DNA of 64,000 nt, taken from NCBI GenBank assembly GCA_964017045.1, contig OZ024807.1:15427941-15491940 (forward strand), written 5' to 3'. The position numbers were made by a program, and so were the translations under genes. How positions within the stretch are numbered: position 1 is the first letter of the stretch; each line of letters starts with the position of its first letter. Below are positions 23,497 to 35,621 of this stretch, piece after piece. The stretch comes from Omphiscola glabra. Lineage: Eukaryota > Mollusca > Gastropoda > Lymnaeidae. The notes below the pieces were generated by a model that was not told the DNA's origin, did no database searches, and saw nothing but the letters and a program-made list of their open reading frames with translations.

Positions 23497-24340
23497 TACA
23501 GTAGATAATTTTTTCTTCCAGTAGATAATTCTTTCTTCCAGTAGATAATTCTTTCTTCCAGTAGATAATTCTTTCTTCCAGTAGATAATTCTTTCTTCCA
23601 GTAGATAATTCTTTCTTCCAGTAGATAATTCCTTCTTCCAGTAGATAATTCTTTCTTACAGTAGATAATTCTTTCTTCCAGTAGATAATTCTTTCTTCCA
23701 GTAGATTATTCTTTCTTCCAGTAGATAAATCATTCTTCCAGTAGATAATTCTTTCTTCCAGTAGATAATTCTTTCTTCCAGTATATAATTCTTTCTTCCA
23801 GTAGATATTCTTTCTTCCAGCAGATAATTCTTTCTTCCAGTAGATAATTCTTTCTTCCAATAGATAATTCTTTTTTCCAGTAGATAATTCCTTCTTCCAG
23901 TAGATAATTCTTTCTTACAGTAGATAATTCTTTCTTCCAGTAGATAATTCTTTCTTCCAGTAGATAATTCTTTCTTCCAGTAGATAATTCTTTCTTCCAG
24001 TAGATAATTCTTTCTTCCAGTAGATAAATCTTTCTTCCAGTAGATAATTCCTTCTTCCAGTAGATAATTCTTTCTTCCAGTAGATAATTCCTTCTTCCAG
24101 TAGATAATTCTTTCTTCCAGTATATAATTCTTTCTTTCAGTAGATAATTCTTTCTTCCAGTAGATAATTCTTTCTTCCAGTAGATAATTCTTTCTTCCAG
24201 TAGATAATTCCTTCTTCCAGTAGATAATTCTTTCTTCCAGTAGATAAATCTTTCTTCCAGTAGATAATTCTTTCTTCCAGTAGATAAATCTTTCTTCCAG
24301 TAGATAATTCTTTCTTCTAGTAGATAATTCTTTCTTCCCT
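23497..24340. repeat. 20-bp minisatellite, about 42 copies
   Basis: Unit tagataattctttcttccag, with period shifts where single bases are lost. It encodes repeated KELSTGR/YLLEER-like peptides on minus as an artefact. Confidence 0.95.
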
Positions 24341-25389
24341 TCAAAGAATCCACAATAATTCATTACGGTACTAAAATAATTTCTTGAAGTACCACAATCA
24401 TTGTTTAGTTTCGGTACCAAAATCATATGTTGGGGTACCACAATCGTTTGTTGGGTTACCACAATCCTAATCGAGTGTTGGAGATGTTTTTTAAAAAAAA
24501 TTTTTTTGAGTTTCTGTTCGCCATTTGTTTCTATTTTCAGCTGCATTAGTTTGGTGCACTTGCAGGTGTGGGTGCATCTCATCAACAGGTATCAATTCAC
24601 TTCAACAGGGATACTTCATAGCTAAAGTCACGTGTCATTAATTTTTAGACCTGGTCTGGTGCTGGTTGATGACTTTGGGTGGGTGTTAGGGGGTGGTATG
24701 GGAGAGTTGGGTCAGGGGCGGAATGTGAAAGTTAATTGGGTCGAGGGTGTCAGGTTTTTTTGTGTGGAGATTTTGGTCTGGGTAGGAATGTGAAATGCGT
24801 GTGGGGAGGTTGTATGAAATAAAGATTTATCTGTTACGTTGGGAGAAAAAAATGGCACAGCTTATAGAATTCGGTGGATATGTCAATTAACCAAAATCAG
24901 GAACTTTTTAAACAAGAAAAAAAAATAAACGTTAATTTTAAACATAAATAAACGTTTACATTTTTTTTAAAGTTACGCAAGGTGGAGGAAAATGCGCCCA
25001 TTGTTTTCAAGTTTGAACGTAAGAATGACGTCATTTATCGGGTGCGGATCCCAAACATTTGCCAGGAAGTTTATCCAGAGACACAGCAGACTACCAGGGG
25101 CCCTCCCTATAAGTAGCATTCTAATTTTAGTACATCAACTGCAGACTTGGTGGCTGTTGCCTCAAGTCTGAAAACGAGAACCTCACTGGAAGTAGGTAAC
25201 CAACCCGTAGAGTGGTGGGACAATTCAGCTGGAAGTTTAAACTAAAACTGTGTAGAATGCAAGACAATTATGTCGTTGTATTGTCCACTTGACTGAGGAA
25301 GACGTTGCGAGGAGGCACATTATTCGATCTTCAGTATAATCGGTGATGCAGTCGTTTTCCCCTCCGTTATGGTTTCTTCAGCATTTTGC
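24341..25389. other. Single-copy stretch
   Basis: Degenerate ggtaccacaatc repeats at 24390-24470. A TATA-like ctataagtag near 25108 precedes possible exon-like sequence, but support is weak. Confidence 0.45.
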
Positions 25390-25482
25390 ACCCGCTGCCG
25401 ACTTGCTGGACTTGCGGCGATCTGGGCCTATGGCTTGCTGGACTTGTGGCTATCTGGGCCCGTGGCTTGCTGGACTTGTGGC
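25390..25482. repeat. 16-bp repeat, left part (interrupted by a MITE)
   Basis: Copies of gcttgctggacttgtg. The array continues after the inserted element at 25677. Confidence 0.9.
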
Positions 25483-25669
25483 CAGGGCCGACCCTAACAA
25501 TTGCTGGGCCCTATGCGAAACGGACTGCGCGGGGCCCATTCTGGGTAGAGGATAAGGATAATAAGTGAAAATTAAGATTTTGTATTAGAAAATAAATTCG
25601 GGGCGGGGCCTATGAAAGTGCGGGGCCCTTTGTGGCCACATAGGTTGCAATGGCCTTAGGCCGGCCCTG
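25483..25669. mobile_element. hAT-like MITE, cagggccggcc family (187 bp), inserted in a minisatellite
   Basis: Starts cagggccgaccctaacaatt and ends ggccttaggccggccctg. Left flank cttgtggc (25475-25482) and right flank cttgggt fit one 8-bp target duplication of the array sequence with a later base loss. The same family, inverted, is at 39630-39811. Confidence 0.85.
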
Positions 25670-26035
25670 CTTGGGTTATCTGGACATGTGGCTTGCTGGA
25701 CTTGTGGCTTGCTGGACTTGTGGCTTGCTGGACTTGTGGCTTGCTGGACTTGTGGCTTGCTGGACTTGTGGCTATCTGGACATGTGGCTTGCTGGACTTG
25801 TGGCTATCTGGACATGTGACTTGCTGGACTTGTGGCTATCTGGACTTGTGGCTAACTGGGCCCGTGGCTTGCTGGACTTGTGGCTATCTGGACTTGTGGC
25901 TATCTGGGCCCGTGGCTTGCTGGACTTGTGGCTATCTGGGCCTGTGGCTTGCTGGGTCTGTGGCTTCCTGTGCCTTTGGCTCCTTGGCCTGTTTCTTGCT
26001 TGGCATTTAGCTTGATATGCCTGTGGCTTGCTGTG
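25670..26035. repeat. 16-bp repeat, right part, about 22 copies
   Basis: Units ttgctggacttgtggc and tatctggacttgtggc, degrading to the right into tccttggcctg forms. Confidence 0.9.
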
Positions 26036-26205
26036 CTTGTAGCAGCGAATCTTTTTAATAGGAGTTTCCTTTCTCTTAGAATGAGTCCCTTTGCACAATG
26101 TTTAGACTGTAAAATACAATTAGACTGGTTGACACAACAACTAAGAAACCGGAGAATTATTCTGTTAGTATGGGGCTCAAATCAAACAATCCCCACATGT
26201 CCATA
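26036..26205. other. Single-copy spacer
   Basis: No feature recognised. Confidence 0.5.
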
Positions 26206-26211
26206 TCATAT

Positions 26212-26610
26212 TGTTACGCCCCCATCATCAACTGTGGTATAATCATGTTCACTATACGCCCCCATCATCAACTGTGGTATAATCATGTTCACTATACGCC
26301 CCCATCATCAACTGAGGTATAATCATGTTCACTATACGCCCCCATCATCAACTGTGGTATAATCATGTTCACTATACGCCCCCATCATCAACTGTGGTAT
26401 AGTCATGATCACTATACGCCCCCATCATCAACTGTGGTATAATCATGATCACTATACGCCCCTATCATCAACTGTGGTTTAAGCATGATCACTATATGCC
26501 CCCATCATCAACTGTGGTTTAAGCATGATCCCTATACGCCCCCATCATCAACTGTGGTTTAAGCATGATCCTATACGTCCCCATCATCAACTGTGGTATA
26601 AGCATGATCA
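26212..26610. repeat. 40-bp minisatellite, about 10 copies
   Basis: Unit cccatcatcaactgtggtat followed by aatcatgttcactatacgcc. Right copies are more diverged. Confidence 0.95.
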
Positions 26611-26729
26611 CGTTATAGTCTCTACTCAGAGCAATTATGTTACAAGTGAAATACAATTAAAGAAAGAGAAAAGAATTAGCAGCTACTGCAAAAAAATCGA
26701 AACGAGAGAATAATACGTATTTATACGGC

Positions 26730-26905
26730 AAGATTAAATGTGTATCTAGATAAAATGTTCATCTAGATAAAATGTTCATCTACATTAAATGTTCACCTAG
26801 ATCAAATGTTCCCCTAGATAAAATGTTCACCTAGATAAAATGTTCATCTAGATTAAATCTTTACTTAGATTTAAATATTCATCTACTATTAAATGTCTCG
26901 ACTGT
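26730..26905. repeat. 17-bp degenerate repeat, about 9 copies
   Basis: Core ctagataaaatgttcat. Confidence 0.9.
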
Positions 26906-27224
26906 AATAAAGATGTGTGTGCGTCTCAACGGGCTTAAAAGCTTACCTTCTTTAGAGTATTGACTGTTTTCATTTCCCCTATATCACATTCCCCTAATTG
27001 GCCAATTTCTCCCATCCAGTTCTACCTACCACCTACCGCCAAGAGCCGGGAGGCCTTCCCTGGTTAGCATCCACGGCTAAGTACTTGCTTCACAAATCTC
27101 GCTCTTAGTTCAGATGATATTTTCTGATTGTTTTCCAGTTATTTCTGTACATTATGACATAACCTCAAGGCAGTTTCTATACGCACTGTACGAGGATTGT
27201 TCATGGGAGGAATATGGAGGCTTT
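26906..27224. other. Single-copy spacer with strong splice-like signals on both strands
   Basis: Minus strand: ATG at 26973 with nine open codons to aag|gtaagc at 26947. Plus strand: tctgattgttttccag ending at about 27139, followed by an open frame of roughly 37 codons that runs into the next array. Either could be chance. Confidence 0.25.
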
Positions 27225-27595
27225 AGCGTTGGTCAGTGCGTTGGGGGGATATAGGAGCTGTAATGGCGGTCAGAGCGTTGGGGGGATATAGGGGCTGTAA
27301 TGGTGGTCAGTGCGTTGGGGATATAGGGGCTGTAATAAGGGTCAGTGCGTTGGGGGGATATAGGGGCTGTAATAGGGGTCAGTGCGTTGGGGGATATAGG
27401 GGCTGTAATGGTGGTCAGTGCGTTGGGGGGATATAGGGGCTGTAAAGGTGGTCAGTGCTTTGGGGGGATATAGGGGCTGTAATGATGGTCAGTGCGTTGG
27501 GGGATATTAGGGCTGTAATGGTGGTCAGTGTGTAGGGGGGATATAGGGGCTGTAATGATGGTCAGTGTGTTTGGGGGGGATATACGGGCTGCAAT
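27225..27595. repeat. 36-37-bp minisatellite, about 10 copies
   Basis: Core ggggatataggggctgtaat followed by ggtggtcagtgcgttg. Confidence 0.95.
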
Positions 27596-28235
27596 AGAAC
27601 AATTGTTAGTTTTTGGTAAAGTTGTTCTAAATTAATTGCAATATTTTGGAATGAATAAAATATTATAACAGTGACCAGTGGTCAAATCAGCCATGCATTT
27701 CTCATAAAGCGTTGTGCTACACCACTGGATTTTTTCTAGATACTTGGGCTAAGAGAGCTGCAGTGTTGAGCCCTCTTGAGGAGCCATCGTAAAGTCAAAG
27801 CTTCTAGTCGCATGGCTGGGGTATACTTAATAATACCCATTAAATCACCGCTGTCTCATCCCCCTCTCTCTCATCACCATTCTTAACTGTTATTGTGAGA
27901 AAAAAAAAGACTCCGTATCTTCACAGCTTCTAAAACTCCCATGAACTAAAAAAAAAGCCCTCTGGTCAACTTCATTACCCTCGGGCTGGGTGGAATACTC
28001 GAGAAAAAAAGAATGTGGAATTGATTTCACTAAGATGTGTCGAGAGCCAGAGGACCGCCACTGCACTGTCGCCCAGGGGCCGTGGTGTACTGATGAGAAA
28101 AAAACAATTAAGATGCGGTCAGTGGCCCCCAGCGGTTGGTCAGTTGTCGAAATTTGACGACATCTTAAATACATGAAAATATCACTGACACAAGCTTTGA
28201 GGACACTCCATGACAGGAGTCTGCAACAATTTTGG
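27596..28235. other. Single-copy stretch without supported gene
   Basis: A 119-codon minus ORF (27890-28249) is not recognisable. GC-balanced patch at 28010-28210. Confidence 0.45.
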
Positions 28236-28400
28236 TATGGGCGTGCCAAAGTGAGACTTCTAATTCATTCAACTTGCCAAAGTGAGACTTCTAATTCATT
28301 CAGCATGCCAAAGTGAGACTTCTCATTCATTCAGCTTGCCAAAGTGAGACTTCAAATTCATTCAGCATGCCAAAGTGAGACTTCTAATACATTTAGTGTG
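28236..28400. repeat. 31-bp repeat, about 5 copies
   Basis: Core gccaaagtgagacttctaat followed by tcattcagca. Confidence 0.95.
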
Positions 28401-29414
28401 CCAGTAACTTATAAGTCAACAAATTAAGAGGCAATTTTTGGTTATTTATTTATATATATATATATATATTGTGTCTTCCACTTGCCAACGAAAATCGCTA
28501 TTCGTGGCAAGTCGATAACAGCTTTTTGCCGACCCTTTGCATATAACACTGATCTGAAGTGACATTTGTTGCAATGAGTTGACTATCACCTTATGACAAT
28601 GTCACAACGTTATAAAGTTATACTTGATTTTATTTTTTTAAAGTGCCAACCAGATAATGAAAATCCCACATCAAGTCCACGCCCCTGGAAGGACATTGGC
28701 GACAATTTCGGCTGAGCTGATTTCAAAAGAAAACCAGACCGTCTCGCATTACCGGGAGGGGAAAAAAATGGGGGGAGGTCATCATGAACAGGAAACATCA
28801 TTAATTAGCCTTTGTAACCTCCCTTGGGAAGTCTTCCATTCCGGCAACATGCTGAACAGTCATCAGTAGCTGATTATCTCCCCTCTTGGAATGCCCCCCC
28901 CCCTCACTCCCGCCACCCTATACCCTCCCAGTCCTTAAGGTCTCAAATTAGTCTCTGATTGTAGTGTTCGGGGCTGAGAGCCAGGCTCTAAAAGTAGAAG
29001 GTTGGGGGGGGGGGGGGCATCAAATTCTCACAGTGTCCGTACTAAGATAATAAATCAATAGTGCTGGTCTCCCACCCACTTACTTACCCGGCATGGCGAT
29101 AAGCGCCCCCTCCCCCCAAATCATGCTAATTAAATCAAGGGTTCTCAATATAAGAAATGGTCTCACATAGCTGCAGGACTATTTAATATGAAAATAGGTT
29201 GGGTAAAGGATGATACATGCCATTATTAATAGTAATTGACCCATTACGTTGTCCTTTGCATAAGTTCCCCGAGACAAGGGAAAAATGAGCACTGATTAAT
29301 TGGCACCCAACTTAATGTACAACTGCTTACAATAAACTACTCTTATTAGCACCAAATGATTGAGTAATGAAAAAAATCCCTTAACCTCCCTACTTTTTTT
29401 TTCTTTATTAAAAC
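28401..29414. other. Single-copy stretch
   Basis: (TA)n at 28450-28470, poly-C at 28897, poly-G at 28986. A strong minus-strand donor (ccgg|gtaagtaagtg) at about 29083-29092 has no coding sequence before it. Confidence 0.5.
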
Positions 29415-29662
29415 CAACGAAGACTCTCTGAGACAACGTGGCAGACTCTCTGAGACAGCGTGGCAGACTCTCTGAGACAGCGTGGCAGACCTCTCTGAGA
29501 CAACGTGGCATACTCTCCGAGACAACGTGGCAGACTCTCCGAGACAACGTGGCAGACTCTCCGAGACAACTTGGCAGACTCTCCGAGACAACGTGGCAGA
29601 CTCTCGGAGACAACGTGGCAGACTCTCTGAGACAACGTGGCAGACTCTCTGAGACAACGTGG
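29415..29662. repeat. 22-bp minisatellite, about 11 copies
   Basis: Unit gacaacgtggcagactctct plus ga. Confidence 0.95.
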
Positions 29663-30101
29663 GTATTCCAAATGCTGATCAAATCATCATGTGTCAAGCA
29701 TACAACCACCAGAACGAAATGCGGTTTTTGAAACAGTTATACACTGTATCGGGGAAGTAAAAGAGAAACGCTTTTGACATCTGGTTGGTCAATGGAGAGC
29801 GCGTCTTTAATCCTGTCTTAAAGCAAATGGTGTCACCTCAAACACGTGCTAGAGTTTAATCAAATTTAACATTATGTTTAGATTAGAATGTGTTTTGGTA
29901 AATAAAATTACCGTTAGTTTTCATAATTATGAAAAGGGCGCTCCCTTTTCTCCGTACGCAGTGTATGTATTCAGCGCCCCTTCCACAAACTACTGCCATT
30001 CCGGCAATGCATGGTCTTAAGTTGATCTTGTGTATCTCAATACAAAAATAAATAAATAAATGACTGGCCATTTCTCAACTTGTTCAGATATTTACATAAA
30101 A
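29663..30101. other. Single-copy spacer
   Basis: No feature recognised. Confidence 0.5.
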
Positions 30102-30470
30102 GCATACCACCAACTGACCAAAGTGTACCACCAACTGACCAAACCGTACCACCAACTGACCAAACCGTAACACCAGCTGACCAAACCATACCACCAACTG
30201 ACCAAACCGTACCACCAACTGACCAAACCGTACCACCAACTGACCACACCGTACCACCAACTGACCAAACCGTACCACCAACTGACCATACCGTACCACC
30301 AACTGACCAAACCGTACCACCAACTGGCCAAACCGTACCACCAACTGACCAAACCGTACCACCAACTGACCAAAGCCTACCTACCACTAACTGACCAAAC
30401 CGTTCCACCAACTGACCAAAGCGTACCACCAACTGACAAAAGCGTACCACCAACTGACCAAACCGGAAGT
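30102..30470. repeat. 21-bp minisatellite, about 18 copies
   Basis: Unit accaccaactgaccaaaccg plus t; open in several frames as an artefact. Confidence 0.95.
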
Positions 30471-31329
30471 ATTCACCTCTATCCTCCTGAAATACTTTTA
30501 TGTAACATTCCCTTAGGGACGGCGCGGGAAGTGAAAATAATTGACTTTTACAACCACACCACCAAAACCACCCTCCAACAATTACAACCACTCAACGGAC
30601 CCGTATCTGGGGTTGATAGAAAATGGGTTTTTATGGGGGCGCTACCCTAGCCATAAAGCATCTCGTAAACTTTCCGCAATGGGTGGCTTCCCCTGGCGTT
30701 GGGTAACAGGATCGACAACCTCATTTCCAATTAGTGTCAGATTGATAAAAATGAGTGGCGATTACCGTTCCTGCTTCATAACCCGCCAACAATGTCCGAG
30801 GCCGGGCAATAACTTTTAGTGGACGGGGCGTTGCATTCACCGTAGCATACTGGCCAACTGAAGTTGTAATATGTCGTTACATAATCATGAGCAGGGAATC
30901 TCAAGTTATTTCTAAAGAAGGCAATAGATGGAGACAAATTTAAAACAAAGTTTTAAATTTAGCTTGGGGGGGGGGGGGGGGTTTGTGGGAGGGAGGGAGA
31001 CTGTGTTTGAGAACCGTTCAACAATTTTTATGTTTCATTTTATTTTTGTTTTTAATTTTTGCTATTGGAAAACTGTAATGATCTATACAAAGGTGTTAGG
31101 TTCCATACATTTAAATATGATTGAATAGTGCAGCTCCAAACACTGATACTGGAGACTGGAGGTTTTCAATAAACACAAAAACATAGGCTCATTACCCGTC
31201 ATTAGTACATCTTCACCTGACTCATTAATGCTATGTAAGTTTTAATTATTATTTTTTTTAAGTTTTAAAAACCGGGTTGGGCAACCTTAATGCCAACGGA
31301 CACATGCGGCGAATTGGCCTGATGATGTG
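30471..31329. other. Single-copy stretch, possible regulatory island at 30490-30860
   Basis: The first part is GC-balanced and repeat-free, with Hox/Cdx-like tttttatggg and ccataaag, and caattag. A poly-G tract lies at 30964-30979. No coding signal. Confidence 0.3.
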
Positions 31330-32338
31330 AATCTGGAGGCAGACATGGGGTGTGTCTTAGATGCAGAGATGGGGTGTCTCTTAGATGCAGAGATGGGGTG
31401 TCTCTTGGATGCAGAGATGGGGTGTCTCTTAGATGCAGAGATGGGGTGTCTCTTAGATGCAGAGATGGGGTGTCTCTTAGATGCAGAGATGGGGTGTCTC
31501 TTAGATGCAGGGATGGGGTGTCTCTTAGATGCAGAGATGGGGTGTGTCTAAGATGCAGAGATGGGGTGTCTCTTAGATGCAGAGATGGGGTGTCTCTTAG
31601 ATGCAGAGATGGGGTTCTCTTAGATGCAGAGATGGGGTGTCTCTTAGATGCAGAGATGGGGTGTCTCTTAGATGCAGAGATGGGGTGTCTCTTAGATGCA
31701 GGGATGGGGTGTCTCTTAGATGCAGGGATGGGGTGTCTCTTAGATGCAGAGATGGGGTGTGTCTAAGATGCAGAGATGGGGTGTCTCTTAGATGCAGAGA
31801 TGTGGTGTCTCTTAGATGCAGAGATGGGGTGTCTCTTAGATGCAGAGATGGGGTGTCTCTTAGATGCAGAGATGGGGTGTCTCTTAGATGCAGAGATGGG
31901 GTGTCTCTTAGATGCAGAGATGGGGTATCTCTTAGATGCAGACATGGGGTGTGTCTTAGATGCAGAGATGGGTGTGTCTAAGATGCAGAGATGGGTGGTC
32001 TCTTAGATGCAGAGATGGGGTGTCTCTTAGATGCAGAGATGGGGTGTCTCTTAGATGCAAAGATGGGGTGTCTCTTAGATGAAGAGATGGGGTGTCTCTT
32101 AGATGCAGAGATGGGGTGTCTCTTAGATGCAGGGATGGGGTGTCTCTTAGATGCAGGGATGGGGTGTCTCTTAGATGCAGAGATGGGGTGTGTCTAAGAT
32201 GCAGAGATGGGGTGTCTCTTAGATGCAGAGATGGGGTGTGTCTAAGATGCAGAGATGGGGTGTGTCTTAGATGCAGAGATGGGGTGTGTCTTAGATGCAG
32301 AGATGGGGTGTCTAAGATGCATAGATGGGGTGTGATAT
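31330..32338. repeat. 24-bp minisatellite, about 42 copies, in a 9-mer higher-order repeat
   Basis: Unit gatgcagagatggggtgtct plus ctta. The rare variant ggtgtgtctaag recurs at 31541, 31756, 31971 and 32187, spaced 215, 215 and 216 bp, i.e. nine 24-bp units. Frames open on both strands are artefacts. Confidence 0.97.
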
Positions 32339-32539
32339 TGTGTACAGGAATTAAAACCAACACTTTTTCAGCTTATTAATAAAAGTGACGTCACTTTTCG
32401 CATAAAAGTTTGGTAAATATGACTGAGCATCTTATTTCTTCTTTTAATTTACTGCAGTAGTGGCTTTTTGTAGACAAAAGGTTGACCACCTCTAATAGTA
32501 ATGCTTACGAGCAAATTAGGGATCATCACAAACAATAAA

Positions 32540-32697
32540 GGCATCCACCATCCACTTTTAATATGGACATGGCCATACTCCATTCACTGCTAATATGGAT
32601 ATGACAATAAACCATCTAATTCGTAATTGGATATAAATATTTAAAATCCACTTTTACTATGTAGATGACAATACATCATCCACTTCTAATATGGATA
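32540..32697. repeat. Degenerate repeat of about 30-40 bp, 4-5 copies
   Basis: Core catccacttttaatatggac with atgacaata. Confidence 0.7.
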
Positions 32698-32819
32698 AAC
32701 ATTTCCTCATTTTATTTTATGCTTTTTCTTTTTCCTGCCAAGAATGTTCATTTTATAAATTCTTATAAGAATTGTAAAAAAATATGAACCAAAAAGATTA
32801 TATAAAAAGATATTACTCT

Positions 32820-33090
32820 TCCAGACTTCCCATGCTATACTTTCCAGAATTCCATTCCAATCCCAGACTTTACTCCTATCTCAGAATTCCATTCTCTCCC
32901 CAGGCTCCCGTTCCCAGCCCAGCCTTCAACTCCAGTCCCTGACTTCCATTCTCATTCCAGACTTCCATTCCCGTCTCAGACGTCCATTCCTGTCTCAGAC
33001 TTCCATTCCCGTCTCAGACTTCCATTCCCGTCTCAGACTTCCATTCCCGTCTCAGACTTCCCTTCCCGTCTCAGACTTCCACTCCCATCC
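32820..33090. repeat. 19-bp repeat, about 13 copies
   Basis: Unit cgtctcagacttccattcc, regular from about 32940; the left part is degenerate. Confidence 0.9.
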
Positions 33091-33284
33091 TAAACTTTCA
33101 CACCCTCTTCAGCAGGTCTGCTGATGTGAAGCTGTCACAGGTAAGGACAGGTAGGAGACATAAATCCCTTAATGAGAACATTGTCTGATCGGTGCCAGCA
33201 TTACGGGTCGTGACCTGATTAAACAGTGACCTCGTCAAGCCAATGACCAGGTGAAACCTGTGATCTAACGGAGCCCCCGACCTG

Positions 33285-33370
33285 TGAAACAAAGACCTTG
33301 TGACTCGAAGACCGTGTGGCTCGATGACCTTGTGAAACGAAGACCTTGTGAAACAAAGACCTTGTGAAGT
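33285..33370. repeat. 16-17-bp repeat, about 5 copies
   Basis: Core gaccttgtgaaacaaa. Confidence 0.85.
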
Positions 33371-33477
33371 TAAGTTGAACTCAACAGAATAAGAGCAAAT
33401 CGTGTCTGACGCTATGAAGAAATGACGGCGAATTGTGTGATATAAGCAATGAACAAAGGCGCGAAGATAATTTGAAA

Positions 33478-33735
33478 TGATGAATTGGTGGAGTGATTAA
33501 TTGGTGGAGTAATTTTGTGGTGGAGTCATTTATTGGTGGAGTGATTTATCGGTTGAGTAATGAATTGGTGAAGTGATTAATTGGTGGAGTAATTAATTGG
33601 TGGCATGATGATTTTGGTGGTGTGATTAATTAGTGGAGGGATGAAATGGTAGAGGGATGAAATAATGGATGGATGAAATGTAGATGGTGAAAATGGTTGA
33701 GGGAGGAAATGGTAGAGTCATGAAATGTTGGAGTG
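33478..33735. repeat. Degenerate 17-18-bp repeat, about 14 copies
   Basis: Core gaattggtggagtgatta, decaying rightwards into gatgaaatggtagagg forms. Confidence 0.85.
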
Positions 33736-33914
33736 GAGACCATAAACGGAAGGATATTGAAAGTAATAATGATAAAATAATAAAAATAAAGACTTTAGAA
33801 AAAAAAATCATCTATAACAACAGAAACACTACTACTACATGAATCTTGAATAAATAAAATAAAATAATTTAAATTGAAGGAGCTCGATGTCAAAACTACT
33901 ATTAAAATTAAAAG

Positions 33915-34335
33915 CTTCTCATCTATCTGATTGGTCATCGTATGTGCATATGGTCTAACTGATTGGTCATCGTATGTGCCTGTGGTCTGACTGATTGGTT
34001 ATCGTATGTGCCTGTGGTCTGACTGATTGGTTATCGTATGTGCCTGTGGTCTGACTGATTGGTTATCGTATGTGCCTATGGTCTAACTGATTGGTAATAG
34101 TATGCGCCTATGGTCTAACTGATTGGTCATCGTATGTGCCTGTGGTCTGACTGATTGGTCATCGTATGTGCCTGTGGTCTGACTGATTGGTCATCGTATG
34201 TGCCTGTGGTCTAACTGATTGGTCATCGTATGTGCCTGTGGTCTGACTGATTGGTCATCGTATGTGCCTGTGGTCTGACTGATTGGTTATCGTATGTGCC
34301 TGTGGTCTAACTGATTGGTCATCGTATGCGCCTAT
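33915..34335. repeat. 32-bp minisatellite, about 13 copies
   Basis: Unit tgattggtcatcgtatgtgc followed by ctgtggtctgac. ATTGG inside each unit is a CCAAT-box match on the other strand. Confidence 0.95.
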
Positions 34336-35620
34336 GTTCTATCACTTTCCTTGCCATCAAAGTAGAGAACATGGAAGAAATATCTGGCCCAGAGGTTCAT
34401 GAAATTTTGAGAATCATACACATAAAGGTGCGCCAGAACAGATATAACCAGCCATTCGCCCTTGCCCCCCCCCCCCAATCCCTGCCTCCACCCCCCTCCC
34501 CCACTAAAGTCTAGTCGAAATATGAGACACTAACATCGAATCTCGTCTGCTCATCGTCACTACAATGCACGTGGCCCATTCCCGCCATTTCTGCCATCTG
34601 TCCGGATGGGCCGAGCGTCCACTTTGCCCTTGTAACAAGAATGGGAAGCTGAACAGATTTATCGCCCTTGTTCGGTTGCCTCGGTCAAAATCAAAATGCA
34701 CCGCCCCATTCTAGTTAATTTATCTTCATTAATTATTCGTTGCGTTAATAGCACTTCTGATCAGATGCGTAACCAACAGCAGGAATAATGTGCCCCCCAA
34801 GGCAACATCCCCCCCCCCCCCGGCCAACCAAATTTTCGAAGGGAATAAGACCTCCCCCAAAGGGATTATGGCTAATGCGCGCCAATGGAATTCAAGGTGA
34901 ATTCCCTTCATTCAGAAGTCCAAAATTACAGTAGCCATTGTGTCCACAAATAGTCTTAAGTTACTCACACTCTACAAAATGCTTTAAAATTACCTTAGTT
35001 TTTTGAGTAGGATGAGTATAGAGTGGATCCAGTTTGACGAAATCATTTGTTTATGTTAGAAGTCACAAAAGGGAAATAGAATGGGCCTACTGCTTGCAGC
35101 TCCCAGGGTATAACGGCCTCATTAATTTAGTCTCTGCGTCAATGACGCGCCCCCCCCCCCCTTTTTTTACGGGGTGATCAGAGACAAAACTGTTTCCCAC
35201 GATCTGCAGAATGTATCTAGAAAGAGTCCCACAGGACGTCCCGAGGTAATGATCATTGCAACTAATGTAAACATTCAGCCAGGGCCTATGGAATGGGGGG
35301 TGGGGTGGGGTTTAATGATGGTTTACCTGGAGTGGGAATTCGTCTTTCATTGATCCGGGACCTTATCGCCGCAGATCAGTGGGCATCAGCCAAGGCCGGG
35401 CATTAGCAGCAGGTGTGTGATTAAGCTCTATGGTTTAGTTTAAAATTACTCTATCTGCCTGGGAAGTCCGTGTTCAATACTATAATGAACAACAATACCA
35501 CCGACAAGACTAATTGAGATCCACTGATAACGTAAGCTAACTGAGCTCATGGCACACAATTAACACCAGAAAGTAGGCACCAATGCTATTTTAACATGAC
35601 ACAGAAGTTTTCCAATTACT
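34336..35620. other. Single-copy stretch with TAAT-rich islands
   Basis: Poly-C tracts at 34466, 34810 and 35149. Patches 34700-34800 (ttaatttatcttcattaatt) and 35200-35450 are repeat-free with homeodomain-type cores. No coding exon supported. Confidence 0.35.
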
Positions 35621-35621
35621 T

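Noticed and set aside
21951..24585. Several long ORFs of repeated short peptides on both strands
   Set aside because: They follow the 30-bp and 20-bp arrays exactly and are open in multiple frames at once.
25100..25210. TATA-like ctataagtag followed by an exon-like stretch and gaa|gtaggt donor
   Set aside because: Each motif is weak and there is no open frame; not enough to call a promoter or exon.
31327..32379. Cys/Arg-rich and Leu/Asp-rich ORFs
   Set aside because: Products of the 24-bp array; frames on both strands are equally open.
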